A DNA stretch of 6,825 nucleotides, taken from positions 1 through 6,825 of the forward strand of contig JAFGUM010000118.1 in the NCBI GenBank assembly GCA_016938515.1, written 5' to 3'. The stretch's first letter is position 1; every line of letters begins with the position of its first letter. The position numbers and the translations under genes were made by a program. This stretch comes from Spirochaetales bacterium (lineage in GTDB: Bacteria > Spirochaetota > Spirochaetia > Treponematales > UBA12059). The notes below the pieces were generated by a model, which ran no database searches, was not told where the DNA came from, and saw only the letters and a program-made list of their open reading frames with translations. This document shows, piece after piece, positions 1 to 5,918 of the stretch.

Positions 1-533
1 CTGAGTGCGTCCATAACCCTACCATCAAACCCTCCCGACAGGCCTTTGGCGAAGTACAGGGGAGTTGAAGCGCTGACGCCATCAACACCAGATACCATCT
101 TTGGTACCAGAAACTGCCTCATGGCCATCGGCCAGTTGCCGTAGGCAAAGGCCAAACCGGCCAGAGCAGGGTTCATCCAGTTTGATCCAAGCCCGCCAAA
201 GGCGGCTTTGACTATAAAAATTGCAAAAGCAGCTGAAGACGCCGGCACGTACCAGGGCACCCCGGGAGGCATCGCGGATGCTATGAGCAGCCCCGTGAGT
301 ACTGCGCTGCCGTCCCCGAGCGTCCACTTACCCAGGAGTCCGGACGCGACAGCCTCTGATATCATTGCCACAGCGATGCTGACGACCCACACTCTCACGG
401 CAAAGCTGCCATACAGCATCGAAGACCATAGCACCATTGGCACGAGCGTCGCGGAGGCTATCCAGGTAGCGTTGGCACTCGTCCGCCAGTCGTGCGTATA
501 GGGGGGGTACAGTGGCTTGTTGCTCGCGCTCAT
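1..533 (-). CDS. rnfD: RnfD, electron transport complex membrane subunit (partial, C-terminus off left edge)
   Basis: Integral membrane subunit of the Rnf complex, which couples electron flow between ferredoxin and NAD(H) to Na+ or H+ transport; the family carries covalent FMN. The first 177 residues are present and the frame is open to the window edge. Seen: hydrophobic segments near residues 26-42, 44-64, 75-90, 94-112 and 118-133. The RnfD/NqrB signature GGLGSNWMNPALAG lies at 113-126, and the GDGSAVLTG stretch at 73-81. The segment DGVSASTPL (151-159) aligns with the flavinylation motif, making Thr157 the likely FMN acceptor; the usual Ala before that Thr is Ser here. The ATG at 533 overlaps the rnfC stop as ATGA and has a strong AAGGAGG 7 nt upstream, which fixes the start. 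The overlap implies translational coupling with rnfC. RnfD is preferred to NqrB because of the rnfC neighbour. Confidence 0.93.
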   Translation of the reverse strand, partial: MSASNKPLYPPYTHDWRTSANATWIASATLVPMVLWSSMLYGSFAVRVWVVSIAVAMISEAVASGLLGKWTLGDGSAVLTGLLIASAMPPGVPWYVPASSAAFAIFIVKAAFGGLGSNWMNPALAGLAFAYGNWPMAMRQFLVPKMVSGVDGVSASTPLYFAKGLSGGFDGRVMDAL

Positions 534-1825
534 GATAGCCCCTCCTTGGCGCGAGCTTCGTCGAACACCCGTACAAGCGGTATCCGCGATCTGCAAACGT
601 AGGCGCAGGCACCACACGAGGTACAGCTCTGCAAACCGGTAGCGATAGCTATTTCCATCCTGCCAACCTTGAGGTTCTTGTATATCGTATACGGATCCAG
701 GCCTTCCGGGCAGGCGGTCAGGCACTCGCCACAACGGACGCAAGGCCGCTCAGGAGCGGTTTTGGTCTCATCTCCGCGCAGCGCGAGTATGGCCCTCGTT
801 GTTCTGGTAACGGGAGTGTCTAGATCGATCGCCGCACGCCCCCTATACGGGCCACCAATGACCAGAATCTCGGGCTTGCCAGAAAAACCACCGCATTCTT
901 CTATTAGGTCACCAATGGGTGCTCCGATTCGGGCTTTTAAGATAGCCGGATTCTTTACCGCCCCACCGCCTACGTGGACGTACTGCTCTATGTGGGGTTT
1001 GTTGGATACAACCGCCTCGTGCAACGCCACCAGAGTCGCTGGAGCTATGGTAAACAAGTCGCCTGCTACGGGCACCTCCAGAGCGGCGGCTATCTGCGAA
1101 GGCATATCCTGCGGGAATCGCCGCTTAAAAAACTGCAGCGTCATTGCTGGCTCTGCGGTATGCAGCGCGGCTTCAAAAGCCGCGAGGCTTTCACGCGGAA
1201 CGCTCTCGTCCACCGCGACGATGATCTTGCCGGGCGAAGCTACCCTGGCAGCTATGGCGCAGCCATCAACCACGTCCATAGGTCGCAATGACAGCAGTGT
1301 TTCTTCTACCCTGCGGTACGGATCCATCTCGAGTGCGTTTACTACCATGACGAAACCAGGCTTGGAAGCGCGATCGGTGAGTATATCGGACAGGGGCAAG
1401 CCGGTGGAGACGCACACGATGCCCTTGTCGTGGATAATATGAGCTATATCAGCCTTGTTAAGAGACTTCCAGAGGTAGCGCTCCGGCTTTTTGCCCAGCA
1501 TGCTGAAGGCGCCTTCGAGTGACACCACCACCGCGAAGGTGTCGTAGCCACCCGGAGCCCGAACCCGCTCTATACGCCTTACGACGCCAGGGATAGGCGA
1601 ATGGACGTTCGCAGATCGCTTGCCTACCGCTCGCGCCAGCAGCTGTCCTTCACGCACTTCCTGCCCGACGCTTACGACGGGAGAAGCCTCCGTCGCATTC
1701 AAAGACTCACGTAGCACGACCATGGCGTGCATGGGTAAAAAGGCGTTTTCAACGTGTCCCGTTCTCAGCGGTATGCGATGATCCACTGACACCCCACCGT
1801 GCCTGAATCCTCGGGGTCGTATCAT
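530..1825 (-). CDS. rnfC: RnfC, peripheral Fe-S/flavin subunit of the Rnf complex
   Basis: Cytoplasmic electron-entry subunit of the Rnf complex. In the family it has an N-terminal barrel, an Nqo1-like FMN/NADH domain, an SLBB region and two 4Fe-4S clusters. Numbering from the ATG at 1825 (431 aa), FRHGGV (7-12) matches the TFxGGIHP start of RnfC. The biotinyl-like hairpin VGQEVREGQLLARAVG (53-68) and HSPIPGVV follow. The SLBB-like region is VHVGGGAVKNPAIL (283-296). Cluster cysteines are 362, 365, 368, 372 and 401, 404, 407, 411, both CxxCxxCxxxC. The protein ends about 20 residues later, so it is the short form without the long repeats of E. coli RnfC. Odd: the GIVGxGGAGFPT loop reads GIVCVSTGLPLSDIL (135-149), and NGAECEPY reads NALEMDPY (163-170). 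The frame also opens at an ATG at 1927, adding 34 residues of unconserved look; neither start has a good ribosome site. The stop overlaps rnfD by ATGA. Confidence 0.92.
   Translation of the reverse strand: MIRPRGFRHGGVSVDHRIPLRTGHVENAFLPMHAMVVLRESLNATEASPVVSVGQEVREGQLLARAVGKRSANVHSPIPGVVRRIERVRAPGGYDTFAVVVSLEGAFSMLGKKPERYLWKSLNKADIAHIIHDKGIVCVSTGLPLSDILTDRASKPGFVMVVNALEMDPYRRVEETLLSLRPMDVVDGCAIAARVASPGKIIVAVDESVPRESLAAFEAALHTAEPAMTLQFFKRRFPQDMPSQIAAALEVPVAGDLFTIAPATLVALHEAVVSNKPHIEQYVHVGGGAVKNPAILKARIGAPIGDLIEECGGFSGKPEILVIGGPYRGRAAIDLDTPVTRTTRAILALRGDETKTAPERPCVRCGECLTACPEGLDPYTIYKNLKVGRMEIAIATGLQSCTSCGACAYVCRSRIPLVRVFDEARAKEGLS
539..547 (-). promoter_or_regulatory. Ribosome binding site of rnfD
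   Basis: On the minus strand this reads AAGGAGGGG, a near-perfect anti-16S match ending about 5-7 nt before the rnfD ATG. It lies inside the last codons of rnfC and confirms the ATG at 533 as the rnfD start. Confidence 0.8.
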
Positions 1826-1847
1826 GCGTCCAGTCCGATCGGTACGG

Positions 1848-1853
1848 TTTATA
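1848..1853 (-). promoter_or_regulatory. Possible -10 box ahead of rnfC
   Basis: The minus strand reads TATAAA here, about 22 nt before the preferred rnfC ATG at 1825. The best -35 at 17-nt spacing is a poor TGTTTA. If used, it would give rnfC a short leader and make the 1825 start the only one possible on that transcript. The 143-nt gap (1826-1968) after the upstream gene leaves room for such a promoter. An AT-only inverted repeat, TATTA-TCAG-TAATA at 1947-1960, lies just past the upstream stop; it is too weak to call a terminator. Confidence 0.2.
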
Positions 1854-1968
1854 CAACCGTCACTTTGTAATAAACAGCCCGCTACAGCGAACCGCCATAG
1901 TATTTCAACGCCATGGCAACAGTGCATCCCGCCGCCAGGGTGGCCCTATTATCAGTAATATGCACCCA

Positions 1969-3285
1969 TCATTGCAAGGCCGCCGCGTCTTGGACACCAT
2001 CGTAATGTACCGGATTTCCCGCGATGCCAACTGCAGCAGCCTCATTCAGAATAAACAGCACGTCTACCAGGTCATGCGCGCGTACCCGATCCACATCGGC
2101 GATGCTTGCTCCGTCGCCCCCTGGAATGCGCTCGACACGGCCACTCGTCTCTGCATACCGGTATGCTTCATTATAGGTAGTGCCACCCCAGACGGCTTCT
2201 CCCAATCGACCGTAGGTTATGGCGTACTGAAACGCTATGTGCTCGCTTAGAAGCGCTTCCGGCTCTGTATCCGAGGGAAGAGTGCCTCGCTCCAGATGAA
2301 GCGGTTGCGCAGAAAACTGCGTGTTCCCTGGCCTTGCGGGCAGTACGAGAGATAGCATCAAAATTGCCATGACAGGCACGGATACGACCAGAAGAATGCT
2401 TCGGGCTTCTTGCATAGACCCTCGTTGCGTGATTGGCTTGAAGACCGGAGCCGGGTGCAGCCATCGCCGCGTACGCGCCTTCTCCAATGCGGGACTAACG
2501 GTACGCACAAGTATCGGCGCCAGAGCCACCGACACGGCCAGGTATGGCAGTAGTCCCGTGTCCAGCGCGAGCAATGCCAGAGACGCGACGACGTACGGCC
2601 ACAGCATCGCGGGTAGACGCCGTGGCCATCCAGAGCGTAGCACAGGTATCGCAACCGCTCCAGCGGCCTCAAGCACTACGACGAGCGCTGCGGCTTCCAC
2701 GCTGGCTCCGCCTAGCACCGGCAGCCAGGCAATCGCGTTGATACCACCATCTATCCACGTATAGCCTGGCTTGCGCAGCACCAGATACACAGCCCACAGC
2801 ACAGCGGGCAGCCACACGAGAGCAGGCGCGCTGCGGCCTGGTTTCGCATCCCACGCCCAGTTGACGCCAAGACCAGATACCGCGGCTACGATGGTTTCGT
2901 CTGCCTTGCCCGATGATGTGAGTACGTACAAGAGTCGCCAGATGGCATCGTCTGGGCTTTTGACAAAAAAACGGCGTTCCAGGTCGTCAAACAGGGGTGT
3001 CCGTCGTGGATCTCCCTCAAGCGCGCGCAACCGTGCCTCTGCAAACGGTACGAGAACGACGCGCGAAAAATCGCTTAAAGGTAGCTGTATGGCCGATGCG
3101 CTTATTGTCCTGGTCAACCCCGCTTCTGCCAGGACTCCGAGCACGGCGCGTTCGTCAACCTCTTCGGGCACCGCGATGACGCGAGCTGTTTGTCCAGTCG
3201 CCGCACGGTCTACTACGAATACCAGGACAAGAGCCGCGAGGAGAAGGATTGATGCAATCGGGAGAACGCGATAGAGCCTGTTCAC
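1969..3285 (-). CDS. Uncharacterised seven-helix membrane protein with two extracytoplasmic domains
   Basis: I do not recognise this 438-aa family. Seen: a basic N-terminus, then a hydrophobic helix at about 9-26 (signal anchor or signal peptide). A soluble stretch of about 120 residues (30-150) follows. Further helices lie near 153-170, 181-195, 197-216, 226-241 and 244-262. A basic loop (263-295, ten Lys/Arg) precedes a last helix at 296-316 and a soluble C-terminal region (317-438). By the positive-inside rule, RKPG, RSGWPRR and the 263-295 loop are cytoplasmic, placing both soluble domains outside the membrane. No catalytic motif or cysteine cluster is visible. The start is GTG, 4 nt after the DUF212 stop and without a clear Shine-Dalgarno, so translation probably depends on coupling. 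It lies between DUF212 and rnfC on the same strand, so a role tied to the Rnf complex or the envelope is possible but is inference only. The frame is intact throughout. Confidence 0.85.
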   Translation of the reverse strand: MNRLYRVLPIASILLLAALVLVFVVDRAATGQTARVIAVPEEVDERAVLGVLAEAGLTRTISASAIQLPLSDFSRVVLVPFAEARLRALEGDPRRTPLFDDLERRFFVKSPDDAIWRLLYVLTSSGKADETIVAAVSGLGVNWAWDAKPGRSAPALVWLPAVLWAVYLVLRKPGYTWIDGGINAIAWLPVLGGASVEAAALVVVLEAAGAVAIPVLRSGWPRRLPAMLWPYVVASLALLALDTGLLPYLAVSVALAPILVRTVSPALEKARTRRWLHPAPVFKPITQRGSMQEARSILLVVSVPVMAILMLSLVLPARPGNTQFSAQPLHLERGTLPSDTEPEALLSEHIAFQYAITYGRLGEAVWGGTTYNEAYRYAETSGRVERIPGGDGASIADVDRVRAHDLVDVLFILNEAAAVGIAGNPVHYDGVQDAAALQ

Positions 3286-3289
3286 GCTG

Positions 3290-3769
3290 CTACAGTGTAT
3301 TTACCGCCATCGCGATAAAAAACCCCATGACGCTACCGGCGATTACCTGGGGAAACGTATGGCCGTTTATTTCCTTTACCGGTTTGAAGCTGATGTGCAA
3401 ACGCTTCGACACCTTGGTGCCCAGGCTATTGAGGGCTTTTGCCTGCAAGCCAGCGGATCGCCGTACACCCATCGCGTCTCTGATAACGACCAGGGCAAAA
3501 AAGAACGACAGCGCGAACAGATCAGACGTCACGCCGCTGGAAAAAGCTATAGACGTGGTAATGGCAACCACGAGGGCGCTATGACTAGATGGCATACCTC
3601 CTGTACGCCATAAGATGGTACTTATCAGTTCCTGTATGGACGCCTTGCGATTGGTAAGCAAAACGATAAGGGCTTTGGCGAACTGTGCGGTAAAGAGGCT
3701 CAAGACAGCGGACAGGAACACTCCGTTTTTAAGTATAGCTTCTACTGCCTGGGCTTTGTGGTGTTCCAT
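3290..3769 (-). CDS. Divergent PAP2 family (DUF212) membrane protein
   Basis: Small integral membrane protein of the DUF212 branch related to PAP2 phosphatases; the physiological substrate of this branch is not established. Numbering from the ATG at 3769 (159 aa, usual family length), the hallmark TGGMPSSHSA lies at 56-65, RDAMGVRRSAG at 97-107 and the GH pair at 136-137, giving the conserved His63 and His137. Hydrophobic segments lie near 15-38, 65-79, 84-96 and 140-157. The frame extends 12 codons upstream to a TTG at 3805, but that TTG falls in a consensus -35 box and has no ribosome site. The family starts close to the ATG used here, so I prefer 3769. No Shine-Dalgarno precedes this ATG either, and the best promoter would give a transcript starting at or next to it (possible leaderless mRNA). 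First gene of the minus-strand cluster, 4 nt before the unknown membrane protein. Confidence 0.9.
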   Translation of the reverse strand: MEHHKAQAVEAILKNGVFLSAVLSLFTAQFAKALIVLLTNRKASIQELISTILWRTGGMPSSHSALVVAITTSIAFSSGVTSDLFALSFFFALVVIRDAMGVRRSAGLQAKALNSLGTKVSKRLHISFKPVKEINGHTFPQVIAGSVMGFFIAMAVNTL

Positions 3770-3772
3770 CGA

Positions 3773-3783
3773 CTGAATTTCAG
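3773..3783. repeat. Short palindrome CTGAA-T-TTCAG in the divergent promoter region
   Basis: This is a perfect 5-bp inverted repeat around one central base. It covers the minus-strand -10 box and directly abuts the plus-strand -10 box. It could be an operator half-site pair, but it is short enough to be chance. Confidence 0.25.
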
Positions 3784-3805
3784 GTATAATTACAGTCCTT
3801 GTCAA
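3777..3805 (-). promoter_or_regulatory. Putative sigma-70-type promoter of the DUF212-rnf cluster
   Basis: The minus strand reads TTGACA (3805-3800, perfect -35), a 17-nt spacer, then TGAAAT (3782-3777, four of six -10 matches). The predicted transcript start is about 1 nt before the DUF212 ATG. It overlaps the plus-strand TATAAT of the opposite gene. Confidence 0.4.
3785..3790 (+). promoter_or_regulatory. Putative -10 box for the pseudouridine synthase gene
   Basis: This is a perfect TATAAT on the plus strand. The predicted transcript start near 3797 would give a leader of about 58 nt before the GTG at 3855. At 17-nt spacing the -35 is only TGTTCC, so the promoter is weak or needs an activator. 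It sits inside the spacer of the opposing promoter. Confidence 0.4.
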
Positions 3806-3841
3806 GCCATAGTGCGCGAAGAGAATCCATAGCCAGAAGCC

Positions 3842-3849
3842 AGGAAGGG
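3842..3849 (+). promoter_or_regulatory. Ribosome binding site of the pseudouridine synthase gene
   Basis: AGGAAGGG ends 5 nt before the GTG at 3855 and decides the start. A nearer ATG at 3850 is in another frame and lies directly against this site, too close to be used. Confidence 0.65.
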
Positions 3850-3854
3850 ATGCA

Positions 3855-4838
3855 GTGCCCTACACCACCAGAAAGCTACGCATAGGCGCGGATGACGCTG
3901 GCCGCCGTCTAGATCGCATAGTACGAGTCGTACTCCGCGACGCGCCGCTATCACTCGTATACAAGCTGTTCCGCAACGGTTCGGTGAGGCTACAAGGAGC
4001 CAGGGTAGACGCATCGCACAAGGTAAGCGTGGGAGAGGTAATAGAATTGCGGCTACCTGACTCATCGATCCTTCCTGAGCACGAGTCGAGCAGAGCAGAG
4101 CCTGACAGCGGTGCCTCGCTTGCTTTTCAGAACATGCTCATTTTCGAGACGCCGAAACTAGCCGTCGTCAACAAGCCTCGCGGCGTTCTTTCGCACGGCA
4201 CGGGTGGTGTGGATGAAGCCGCCAGAGCATATTATTCCAGCCGCTCCGCGGCGTCGCTGGCCTTTGTTCCAGCACCACTGCACCGACTGGACCGCAACAC
4301 CTCTGGCGCCCTCGCTGTTTCAGCCAGCCTCGCAGGAGCCGTAGCCTTCAGCGAAGCGCTACGGAACGGCCTCGTCGGCAAGGAATACCTTGCGGTTCTG
4401 AGCGGTGAGTTGTCTGAAGAGCAGGAATGGATGGACACGCTTGATCGTGACGAGGCGACCAAAACGTCCGTCGTGGCCAACCAGGGCAGCCTCGCCATCG
4501 CCCGCGCTACCCCGGTTGCACGGCGAAACGGCTACACGCTCGCAAAGATTCGCCTGTATACCGGTCGCACGCACCAGATACGAGCCCAGGCCGCGGCGAG
4601 GAACCTCACGCTGGCCGGTGATTCCAAATACGGCGGCGCGCCTCTGGCAGGCGGCTATATCCTGCACTGCGCCGCGCTTGAGATGCCGGCCGGTGTCGCC
4701 TCCGATTCACCAGCGCGTGTCATCGCCCCCCTGCCCGCGCACGCGACAGAGACCATTATCAGGCTGTTTGGCAGCCTGGAAGGGATTGATATGAGCACCT
4801 CTGTAAAAGATCCCACCCGGCTCAAATCCGCTACCTAG
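3855..4838 (+). CDS. RluA-family 23S rRNA pseudouridine synthase (RluC/RluD-like)
   Basis: Cytoplasmic enzyme converting specific uridines to pseudouridine, most likely in 23S rRNA. The 327-aa length is normal for RluC/RluD. Seen: an N-terminal S4-type RNA-binding domain (about 15-65), with RRLDRIVRVVL at 17-27 and VYKLFRNGSVRLQG at 35-48. The catalytic domain starts near 95 with VVNKPRGVLSHGTGG (104-118). The catalytic motif HRLDRNTSG lies at 143-151 with Asp146 as the nucleophile. GKEYLAVLSG (175-184) and TGRTHQIRAQ (237-246) follow. The HGTGG segment and the Arg-Asn-Thr-Ser-Gly catalytic context look nearer to RluC than to RluD, but the target uridine cannot be set from sequence alone, so no symbol is given. 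The last 20 or so residues form a polar tail with no family motif. It starts with GTG behind a good ribosome site and is divergent from the DUF212-rnf cluster. Confidence 0.93.
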   Translation: MPYTTRKLRIGADDAGRRLDRIVRVVLRDAPLSLVYKLFRNGSVRLQGARVDASHKVSVGEVIELRLPDSSILPEHESSRAEPDSGASLAFQNMLIFETPKLAVVNKPRGVLSHGTGGVDEAARAYYSSRSAASLAFVPAPLHRLDRNTSGALAVSASLAGAVAFSEALRNGLVGKEYLAVLSGELSEEQEWMDTLDRDEATKTSVVANQGSLAIARATPVARRNGYTLAKIRLYTGRTHQIRAQAAARNLTLAGDSKYGGAPLAGGYILHCAALEMPAGVASDSPARVIAPLPAHATETIIRLFGSLEGIDMSTSVKDPTRLKSAT

Positions 4839-4856
4839 CAGGGCATCGAGCGTTCT

Positions 4857-4880
4857 TTTACGCGCGAGTCCTCACGTAAA
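4857..4880. repeat. Inverted repeat TTTACG-N12-CGTAAA between pseudouridine synthase gene and hflK
   Basis: Perfect 6-bp arms are separated by 12 nt, starting 19 nt after the pseudouridine synthase stop. There is no following T-run, so it is a poor intrinsic terminator. The spacing resembles a regulator-binding dyad upstream of hflK. It may also be chance. Confidence 0.3.
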
Positions 4881-4906
4881 TCGGCTCCTTTCCCTTGATT
4901 AACACC

Positions 4907-4922
4907 GGGTACGGCGGTACCC
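4907..4922 (+). promoter_or_regulatory. Stem-loop GGGTAC-GGCG-GTACCC in the hflK leader
   Basis: A perfect 6-bp stem with a 4-nt loop ends 10 nt before the strong hflK ribosome site. No T-tract follows on either strand, so it is unlikely to be a terminator. In mRNA it could affect hflK translation or stability. A weak TTGATT at 4895-4900 could be a -35 box, but the hexamer at 17-nt spacing, TACCCT, falls in the stem and is a poor -10. Confidence 0.35.
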
Positions 4923-4932
4923 TAAAAGAAGC

Positions 4933-4939
4933 AAGGAGG
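4933..4939 (+). promoter_or_regulatory. Ribosome binding site of hflK
   Basis: AAGGAGG is a full-strength Shine-Dalgarno ending 4 nt before the ATG at 4944. It is the strongest ribosome site of the right-hand block and implies efficient translation. Confidence 0.8.
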
Positions 4940-4943
4940 TTCC

Positions 4944-5918
4944 ATGGCAGATAGAAACGTTACGCCGATTCGGGGACCGATCAAACTGAGTCTGGTTATT
5001 TTGGCCGTGGTGGTCATCGCTGTGCTTGGTGTTTCAGCCACCAGCTTCTTCGTCGTGGATCAAACCGAGCAGGCCGTAGTTCTAACATTGGGCAAGTTTG
5101 ACCGCATCGCCGAGGCAGGGCTGCATTTCAAGTTACCGCTCGGTATACAGATGAACTACAACGTAAAGACAAAGGTGGTGCAAACCGCCCAATTCGGGTT
5201 CAGAACCGCGCAAGCCGGTGTTGTAACGCAGTATGATTCGCGCGCGTACCCGGAAGAGTCTACGATGCTCACCGGAGACCTCAACATCGTTGACGTCGAG
5301 TGGATTATCCAGTATCGCATAGACGACCCAAAAGCCTGGTTGTTCAACGTTGAAGACAGGGACAAGACGATACGGGACATAAGCCAGTCCGTTATCAACC
5401 TGCTGGTAGGTGACCGCACCATACTAGACGTTATGGGCGCGCAGAGAACCGATATTGAAATTGCGGCTACCCAGATGATGAACAACAGCTTTGACCAGTA
5501 CGGACTGGGTGTCGATGTCATAGCGGTACGCCTGCAGAACATCGTACCCCCCGCTGGCGTTCAGGCGGCCTTTGAAGACGTCAACAAAGCCATACAGGAC
5601 ATGAACCGCCTCATAAACGAAGGCAAAGAGGCGTACAACAAGGAAATTCCCAAAGCGACTGGTGAAGCGGACCGTATCGTGCAGGTAGCACGCGGTTATG
5701 CGGCGGAACGCGTCAACAAGGCCAATGGAGACGTGGCCCGCTTCAACGCAGTCTACGATGAATACCGCAAAGCTCCCGATGTTACCAGGGACAGGCTCTA
5801 CTACGAGATGATGGAAGAAATATTCTCTACCCAGGATGCTGTGGAGCTGATAGACAGCGAATTGAGCAATTTCATACCGATAAAGAACTTCGGTACTCAG
5901 ACCGGAGGCCAGAAATGA
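4944..5918 (+). CDS. hflK: HflK, SPFH-family regulator of the FtsH protease
   Basis: Membrane-anchored SPFH (stomatin/prohibitin/flotillin/HflK) protein. In E. coli HflK pairs with HflC, forms a large assembly and modulates the AAA protease FtsH. At 324 aa it is shorter than E. coli HflK (about 419 aa), because the glycine-rich cytoplasmic N-terminal extension is absent: only about 13 residues precede the single helix at 14-36. Seen: the SPFH start FFVVDQTEQAVVLTLGKF (35-52), GLHFKLPLGI (59-68), the core segment MLTGDLNIVDVEWIIQYRI (108-126) and the pre-coiled-coil motif VRLQNIVPPAGVQAAFEDV (195-213). A charged, Ala-rich coiled-coil-like stretch (about 214-265) follows. IDSELSNFIPI at 303-313 is the typical end region. 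Its stop overlaps the hflC start as ATGA, so the two are translationally coupled. The pairing with hflC separates it from lone stomatin-like proteins. Confidence 0.93.
   Translation: MADRNVTPIRGPIKLSLVILAVVVIAVLGVSATSFFVVDQTEQAVVLTLGKFDRIAEAGLHFKLPLGIQMNYNVKTKVVQTAQFGFRTAQAGVVTQYDSRAYPEESTMLTGDLNIVDVEWIIQYRIDDPKAWLFNVEDRDKTIRDISQSVINLLVGDRTILDVMGAQRTDIEIAATQMMNNSFDQYGLGVDVIAVRLQNIVPPAGVQAAFEDVNKAIQDMNRLINEGKEAYNKEIPKATGEADRIVQVARGYAAERVNKANGDVARFNAVYDEYRKAPDVTRDRLYYEMMEEIFSTQDAVELIDSELSNFIPIKNFGTQTGGQK
5904..5908 (+). promoter_or_regulatory. Ribosome binding site of hflC
   Basis: GGAGG lies in the last codons of hflK, 6 nt before the hflC ATG at 5915. It confirms the overlapping start. Confidence 0.7.

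Noticed and set aside
328..615. Minus-strand open frame spanning the rnfC-rnfD junction
   Set aside because: It overlaps both real genes in another frame and has no family motif; the rnfD frame at 1-533 matches a known family.
669..1442. Long plus-strand open frame opposite rnfC
   Set aside because: It is fully antisense to a well-supported rnfC frame, and its Arg/Ser/Thr-rich translation has no recognisable motif; it is a composition shadow.
1931..1944. GC-rich hairpin just after the unknown membrane protein gene
   Set aside because: It needs a G-T pair and a loop of only two to four bases, with no T-run, so it is not a credible terminator.
2321..3274. Several plus-strand open frames opposite the unknown membrane protein gene
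   Set aside because: Their products are low-complexity Arg/Ala/Ser/Thr-rich, whereas the minus-strand frame gives regular membrane helices with positive-inside loops.
3807..3832. Direct repeat CCATAG at 3807-3812 and 3827-3832, 20 bp apart
   Set aside because: The helical spacing is suggestive, but a 6-bp repeat in a short leader is expected by chance and nothing else supports it.
3850..3852. ATG just upstream of the pseudouridine synthase GTG start
   Set aside because: It is in a different frame from the gene and directly touches the ribosome site, so the GTG at 3855 is the start.
5156..5542. Minus-strand open frame opposite hflK
   Set aside because: It is antisense to the SPFH core of hflK and has no domain or ribosome site.
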